A stretch of 64,000 bases of DNA from Helicobacter bizzozeronii CCUG 35545. GTDB lineage: Bacteria > Campylobacterota > Campylobacteria > Campylobacterales > Helicobacteraceae. Numbering within the stretch: the stretch's first letter is position 1; every line of letters begins with the position of its first letter. The stretch is taken from the NCBI GenBank assembly GCA_000263275.1, contig CAGP01000064.1, positions 1 to 64,000 on the forward strand, given 5' to 3'. Under the pieces are notes generated by a model, which saw nothing but the letters and a program-made list of their open reading frames with translations, was not told the origin of the DNA and searched no databases. Position numbers and translations under genes: made by a program. Positions 59,913 through 64,000 of the stretch are shown here, piece by piece.

Positions 59913-60950
59913 TCAGAGCGCATAGGCTTGCACTTGCTTGTTGTCCTTAGCCTCTAAATCCCAAGCTAAAGCCCCCTCTAAGAGAGTTTGGTAGCCAGCA
60001 GGGCTTAGACCCTCTAAAAGCCCTATTAAGCCCACAACATCTTTTGGATCAAAGATAAAGCCATTCACCCCCTCTTGCACCAGCACATGCGCCCCGCACG
60101 CCACGCTCACAAATACTGGCAACCCCACAGCCAACGCCTCTTCCACCACCAAGCCCCAAGGCTCGCTCAAAGAGGGCAAGATCAAGCCATCAAAAGCACA
60201 AAGAAGCGGGCTTAGTTGGGCATTCTCAATCGCCCCTAAAAACGCCACATTAGGGCTTGCCATTTGTTTTAACGGCGATTCTAACTCTCCTATGCCCACA
60301 AGGCTTAAGGAGAAATTAGGCAAGTTGTGGAACACACGCAACAAAAATTCTAAATTTTTAACCCCACTCAAACGCGCCACACAGATGAACTTTTTTTCAT
60401 AAGAACGCTTATTCCTACAAAGTAGGGGTTTGTGGATGATCCCCACGCCTTGGGTGATTTTGAGCTCCCCCTTAAAGCCTAGCACCTCTAAGAGTTTGGC
60501 ATGCCCATGTGAGCACACAAACGCCTTTGAGATACGCTTTAAAAAAAAGCGCTTGAGCCACGCCTTCACCCCCCGTGTGGCACTCTCATAAATGCTTGAT
60601 TCCACCACGATCGCATTTTGGGCCTTAGAGCTGGCTAGCACCCCTGCCCAAAACTCCAAACAATCCCACCCCCCCACTAGCAACCATTTATAGGGCTTTT
60701 GCCTTAAAATTTGGACTAATTGGTAACTATTTTTCCACAAGGGGCGTTCTTGCAAATTGCCCGCAAAAAGGGTGGTGTGCTCAAAGTGTGCATTTTTTAA
60801 ACCCGTAAAATCCCCCGCGCGCTTTTCTTTAGTTTCAGATGCCAAGAACACCACAAAGATTTTTAAGGATTTGGCTAACTCGTTGTAAAGATTGACCTTG
60901 TAAAACACGGGCAAGGGGGTGATGATCACATAATCTAGACTTTGAGCCAC
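59913..60950 (-). CDS. Glycosyltransferase family 4 protein
   Basis: 345 residues, GT-B fold. N-terminal DYVIITPLPVFYKVNLYNEL; C-terminal donor site KFICVARLSGVKNLEFLL and the EX7E motif SLSEPWGLVVEEALAVGLPV. Basic membrane-facing helix GVKAWLKRFFLKRISKAF. It overlaps the GT2 gene upstream by 16 bases, so it is the last gene of the deacetylase-GT4-GT2-GT4 run. Intact. Confidence 0.88.
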   Translation of the reverse strand: MAQSLDYVIITPLPVFYKVNLYNELAKSLKIFVVFLASETKEKRAGDFTGLKNAHFEHTTLFAGNLQERPLWKNSYQLVQILRQKPYKWLLVGGWDCLEFWAGVLASSKAQNAIVVESSIYESATRGVKAWLKRFFLKRISKAFVCSHGHAKLLEVLGFKGELKITQGVGIIHKPLLCRNKRSYEKKFICVARLSGVKNLEFLLRVFHNLPNFSLSLVGIGELESPLKQMASPNVAFLGAIENAQLSPLLCAFDGLILPSLSEPWGLVVEEALAVGLPVFVSVACGAHVLVQEGVNGFIFDPKDVVGLIGLLEGLSPAGYQTLLEGALAWDLEAKDNKQVQAYAL

Positions 60951-61804
60951 TTAAGAGCCTTTTTAATGTAAAACTTAGCCAAAATCCATTTTTCAATGGC
61001 TTTGAGCACTAGGGGCGGGGCGATTTGGTGGCGCGCCTTGATTGCCGCCCATTCTTTAAAAATCTCTAACTCTTTATCGGTCCCTAGCCCATCTGCACGC
61101 CAGCGCGCCAAAACCTCACTTTTAGCCACAAATGTGGGGAAGTTGTGGAAACAACGCAACAAATGCTCATAATCCATGCTAAAGATCAAATCTTCATCAA
61201 AGAGCCCATAGGTATTAAAATAATCCTTGTGGGTTAAAAGCCCTTGGTGGTGGATCATGTGCCAACGCAACACATTTTTATTAAACCCGTGCAAATCCTC
61301 AGAAGTGTAGATCACGCGATCATGTTCATCCACACGCACCACCCGCGCGCTCACTAGCATTTGCCCCTGCACGCCTGCCATCACTTCTTGTAAGGCATTA
61401 GGGGCAACAAAGCCATCGCTATCACCCTGAAAATTAATATAATCCCCAAAAGCCAAGCGCACGCCCCGATTGAAAGCCTGCGCAATGCCCTTGTCTTTAA
61501 GACTCATAAAATAATCAATTTTGTTAGCATAAGTTTGCAAAATCTGCAAAGTGCTATCAGTTGAGCCCCCATCGATGATCAATAATTCCAAGTTGCCATA
61601 ACTTTGATCCAAAATGCTCTGCAAGGCCGCCTCTAGGAATTGTTGGCTATTCAGAGTTGCCATGATCACACTCACTAAGGGTTGATTAGGCATGCTGTGC
61701 TTGAAAAGCCCCTTAGTCCTTAAGCCCCCTTGCAGAGTTGCCCTAGGGTAAGTGATGAGTCGCTCAAAATGCTTAGAGTCTTCTAGCTTGGGGGGGTTAT
61801 CCAT
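60935..61804 (-). CDS. Glycosyltransferase family 2 protein
   Basis: The best start is ATG 61804 (MDNPPKLEDSKHFERL), overlapping the preceding gene by 8 bases; a frame-open start at 61885 would run far into that gene. GT-A fold: PLVSVIMATLNSQQFLEAAL, LLIIDGGSTDSTL, and metal site region GDYINFQGDSDGF. Later LLRCFHNFPTF matches GT2 proteins of surface-glycan loci. 289 residues, intact. Confidence 0.9.
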   Translation of the reverse strand: MDNPPKLEDSKHFERLITYPRATLQGGLRTKGLFKHSMPNQPLVSVIMATLNSQQFLEAALQSILDQSYGNLELLIIDGGSTDSTLQILQTYANKIDYFMSLKDKGIAQAFNRGVRLAFGDYINFQGDSDGFVAPNALQEVMAGVQGQMLVSARVVRVDEHDRVIYTSEDLHGFNKNVLRWHMIHHQGLLTHKDYFNTYGLFDEDLIFSMDYEHLLRCFHNFPTFVAKSEVLARWRADGLGTDKELEIFKEWAAIKARHQIAPPLVLKAIEKWILAKFYIKKALKWLKV

Positions 61805-63020
61805 GTAAAATGCCCTCATAAAGTGTAATGTATTTTTTTGTAACCACCTCTTGGCTAAAATGTGTTTCTGCGTGCATGCGCGCATGCGTGCAAAGCTTGG
61901 GATAATCTGAAGTGTTTAACACCCATGTTATCCCCTCGGCCAAGTCCAGCACATCAAAGGAGCGGGCTAGATAGCCATTTTCTTGGTGGTTGATTAAATC
62001 GCCATTGCCCCCCACGCCAAACGCCACAACGGGCGTGCCGCATGCCAAACTCTCTAAAATCACATTGCTTAAATTTTCTTGACGGCTGGGCACGACCAGC
62101 ACATCCACCGCATTATACAACGCCACCAAGCTAGCGCTGTCAGCGAGCGCGCCTAGATAGTGGCTTTTAAGTGGCAAATGCGCGGGGAGTTTTCCAGCCC
62201 CAAAGATCACCAGCTCGATTTGTTGCCCTTTAAGGTGGTGCAGGGCTTTTAACAAGAGATCTGCGCCCTTAATAGGGTTGCTTGTGTCCATAGCCCCAAA
62301 AGCCACTAATGGGTGGGGGGTATCCAAGCCTAATAATTGTTGGCAAACTTGTTTGTTTAGGGGCTGGTAGTGGTGGGTGTTGATTGGATTGGGGATCACG
62401 CAATGGGTTTTATCTTGGAGCAAAACACTCTGTCCAGCCCGTGTGCTGATCCAATGACTCACACCCACCACGCATAAATGAGGGATTTGCGCATACGCCC
62501 GTTTTTTCATGTTAAAGCCAAAGGTGGCTAGATCGTAATCAAAGGGGCTATTTAAAATACAAGAATGCCTATAGGCATGTTCGTTTTCATCATCATAATA
62601 ATGATCCCCACCGCTAAAAGCCCACATGTCATGCAAGCTCCACACCAAGGGTGCGGGGATTTTGCGCAGATCGTAGATGGGGATCACCCCCCGCCCAATC
62701 CAATGCAGATGCACGATGCTAGGCTTGATCTTTTCAAGGGCGCGCAACACCCCACTAAAGGGCAACCACCCGATGTTAAAAGTCCCCTTTGTGCGTTTGG
62801 GGTAGAGCAAAATCGGGGCTTTGTCCAAATAAGGACGTAAGCGCGCCCAAGCTTTGCTAAGACCTTGTGGGCTTAAAATGCGATCACCAAGCACACCCCC
62901 CCGTGTGTCTTGCACATAGACTAAGCTATCCACCCCCGCTTGCACGAGCGCGTCATGCAAACGCAGAGTAGCCCGGGCTGCTCCGCCGGTGAGGGTGGCG
63001 TTTAAATGCAGGATTTTCAC
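61797..63020 (-). CDS. Glycosyltransferase family 4 protein
   Basis: Start GTG 63020 (MKILHLNATLTGGAARATL), overlapping the deacetylase stop (GTGA); an ATG-type start at 63053 lies inside the deacetylase. 407 residues. Acceptor domain with HLHWIGRGVIPIYDL and WSLHDMWAFSGGDHYY; donor domain VAFGAMDTSNPIKGADLLL and EX7E in SRQENLSNVILESLACG. The N-terminal GGAARAT replaces the usual GG(I/A)E loop. Intact. Confidence 0.9.
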   Translation of the reverse strand: MKILHLNATLTGGAARATLRLHDALVQAGVDSLVYVQDTRGGVLGDRILSPQGLSKAWARLRPYLDKAPILLYPKRTKGTFNIGWLPFSGVLRALEKIKPSIVHLHWIGRGVIPIYDLRKIPAPLVWSLHDMWAFSGGDHYYDDENEHAYRHSCILNSPFDYDLATFGFNMKKRAYAQIPHLCVVGVSHWISTRAGQSVLLQDKTHCVIPNPINTHHYQPLNKQVCQQLLGLDTPHPLVAFGAMDTSNPIKGADLLLKALHHLKGQQIELVIFGAGKLPAHLPLKSHYLGALADSASLVALYNAVDVLVVPSRQENLSNVILESLACGTPVVAFGVGGNGDLINHQENGYLARSFDVLDLAEGITWVLNTSDYPKLCTHARMHAETHFSQEVVTKKYITLYEGILHG

Positions 63021-63827
63021 AGGGTGGCGATCCGGTGTTTGCGTAAACGCCAAATTTCATGGGGTCTAAAATTCTCCTCTAGCATCACTCGGGGCAAACA
63101 AGTTAAAAAATCCTTGTGCTCAGGGTAGAGCGTGCCCCGCCTCGTGGTAACCGCGCTTTTTAACCCTAATTCTTGCACCACCTCAACCTCCCTTAGCCCC
63201 GCTGTCCCCACTCTGCCATAGGGGTAGGCAAAATGGCGGATTTTTTTGCTCCAAATGCGTTTGTAAAATGGCGTTACCTTTTTGAATCTGTTCTAATACA
63301 CTCTCTCTTGTGGGGAGTTGGCTTAATTTGGGGTGGCTTTTGGTGTGCCCGCCGATGGTGCAAAGCGGTTCAGCATGGAGGGCTTTTACCCCCTCCCAGT
63401 CCAGCATTTCAAGCCCATCACTCCAATCTAGGCTATCTGCCTCTATGCAATCGATAAGATCGGTGCAAATATAAGTTGTGAAGGGTGCGTTGTGGGCTTT
63501 AAAAATGGGGAGGGCATGATCTAGGGCGCATTGAAACCCATCATCTAAGGTCCAATGCACGATCTTAGAAAAATGTTTGCCCTTTTGCAAAAGATCGCAG
63601 ATTTCATCCATGCCCACAAAGCTAAAGCCTTTGTCTTTTAATAAAGCCAAAAAGGTGTCTAAAAAGGTGGTGGAAACCCCTATGCTTTTGGGTAATTTTT
63701 CTTGCGTATCCACCACGCGGTGGAGGGTGAAAATCACGCCCTGCCCTTGGTAGTAGTGGCGCACAAGGGGATTATGGGACAAATCAGCCAAAATCCGTTT
63801 GCACGCCTGCTTTAAGATTTCTAGCAC
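63017..63827 (-). CDS. Polysaccharide deacetylase, NodB/CE4 type (frameshift)
   Basis: Removes N-acetyl (or O-acetyl) groups from a sugar polymer or lipid-linked glycan. NodB motifs: VHWTLDDGFQ (Asp-Asp, catalytic base and metal), GGHTKSHPKL (metal His pair) and YPYGR. The frame breaks at forward T7 63241-63247; removing one base gives LEQKIRHFAYPYGRVGTAG. The corrected length is 269 residues. No signal peptide, so a cytoplasmic or membrane-associated substrate is likely. First gene of the four-gene glycan run. Confidence 0.88.
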
Positions 63828-63909
63828 AAAAACCCTTTTCTCTTATACTAACATGGCAAGACCCGTGTAGAACTTAACCACTTAGGGCAAATGAGGGGAG
63901 TCTTTGTGC

Positions 63910-63915
63910 TATAAT
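63910..63915 (+). promoter_or_regulatory. -10 box of the right-edge gene
   Basis: TTTGTGCTATAATAAA, strong extended -10, 49 bases before ATG 63964. A small hairpin GGGC-TAAA-GCCC (63927-63938) lies in the leader. Confidence 0.6.
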
Positions 63916-63963
63916 AAAAATCCTTAGGGCTAAAGCCCATATAAAACAAATTAAGGGAGATAG

Positions 63964-64000
63964 GATGAAAAAATTTGCCATAGCAGCGTTACTGGCATCT
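63964..64000 (+). CDS. Start of an exported protein (3' end outside window)
   Basis: ATG after AAGGGAGATAGG opens MKKFAIAALLAS, the beginning of a signal peptide. The promoter and leader support a true start. Only 12 residues are visible, so the product cannot be named; outer membrane and secreted proteins of Helicobacter often begin this way. Confidence 0.6.

Overview
The window looks like chromosomal DNA of a gastric, non-pylori Helicobacter (Campylobacterota). Nearly every recognisable gene has an H. pylori counterpart: ccoNOQP, recG, dgkA-gyrA-flgR, ftsH-pssA-copA-copP, ubiD-serA-rpsA, coaBC-pseB, rpoN-lptB-tsaE-dnaX, ggt and speE-coaE. They lie in small syntenic blocks whose order is thoroughly shuffled relative to H. 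pylori. Hof/Hop-type outer membrane proteins ending in Phe, a gamma-glutamyltranspeptidase, FlgR without a DNA-binding domain and an LpxR-like deacylase also point to Helicobacter. The species cannot be fixed from this sequence alone; the base composition looks richer in G+C than H. pylori.

Layout. 1-1474: two outer membrane protein genes. 1471-6266 (minus): cbb3 oxidase operon ccoN-ccoO-ccoQ-ccoP with a DUF4006 gene, a membrane protein and a FixH-like gene. 6343-10404: recG, a lipoprotein, an outer membrane protein and an LpxR-like gene. 10418-17385: membrane protein, dgkA, gyrA, a DUF262/DUF1524 (GmrSD-like) restriction-type gene, an exported protein and flgR. 17438-20730: aldo/keto reductase and cysK-cysE-selD, where selD has an in-frame UGA at the active-site cysteine position. 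20731-24403: orphan basic protein, DASS transporter, PDC-type membrane protein and an HpaA-like lipoprotein. 24443-32437 (minus): msbA, copP, copA, pssA, ftsH, prmA, cheY1. 32579-36325: acetyltransferase and oxidoreductase pair, then prpB-prpD. 36368-42611 (minus): yggS, ubiD, serA, a membrane protein, rpsA. 42723-49618 (minus): hypothetical, coaBC, pseB, rpoN, lptB, tsaE, dnaX. 49719-54604 (plus): ggt, speE, coaE, lipoprotein, plsY, folB, lipoprotein. 54666-56202: two truncated genes meeting head to head (a DUF262-like fragment and serB). 56278-63827: six glycosyltransferases and a polysaccharide deacetylase. 63964-end: start of an exported protein.

Sequence quality dominates interpretation. 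About 25 genes, including gyrA, dnaX, ccoN, lptB and copA, are broken by one-base shifts, nearly always in A/T or C/G runs. In almost every case removing one base restores a conserved protein. I treat these as probable base-calling errors and annotate the genes at full length, giving the run responsible. Phase variation should not be read from these runs without other data.

Functional themes: microaerobic respiration (cbb3 oxidase, with CopA and CopP for copper), envelope biogenesis (MsbA, LptB, LpxR-like enzyme, glycosyltransferases, PseB for flagellin glycosylation), flagellar regulation (RpoN, FlgR, CheY1), cysteine and selenium metabolism (CysK, CysE, SelD), and propionate-type metabolism (PrpB, PrpD). 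The least expected items are the Sec-type SelD, the restriction-type gene inside the gyrA-flgR block, and the head-to-head gene junction near 55738.
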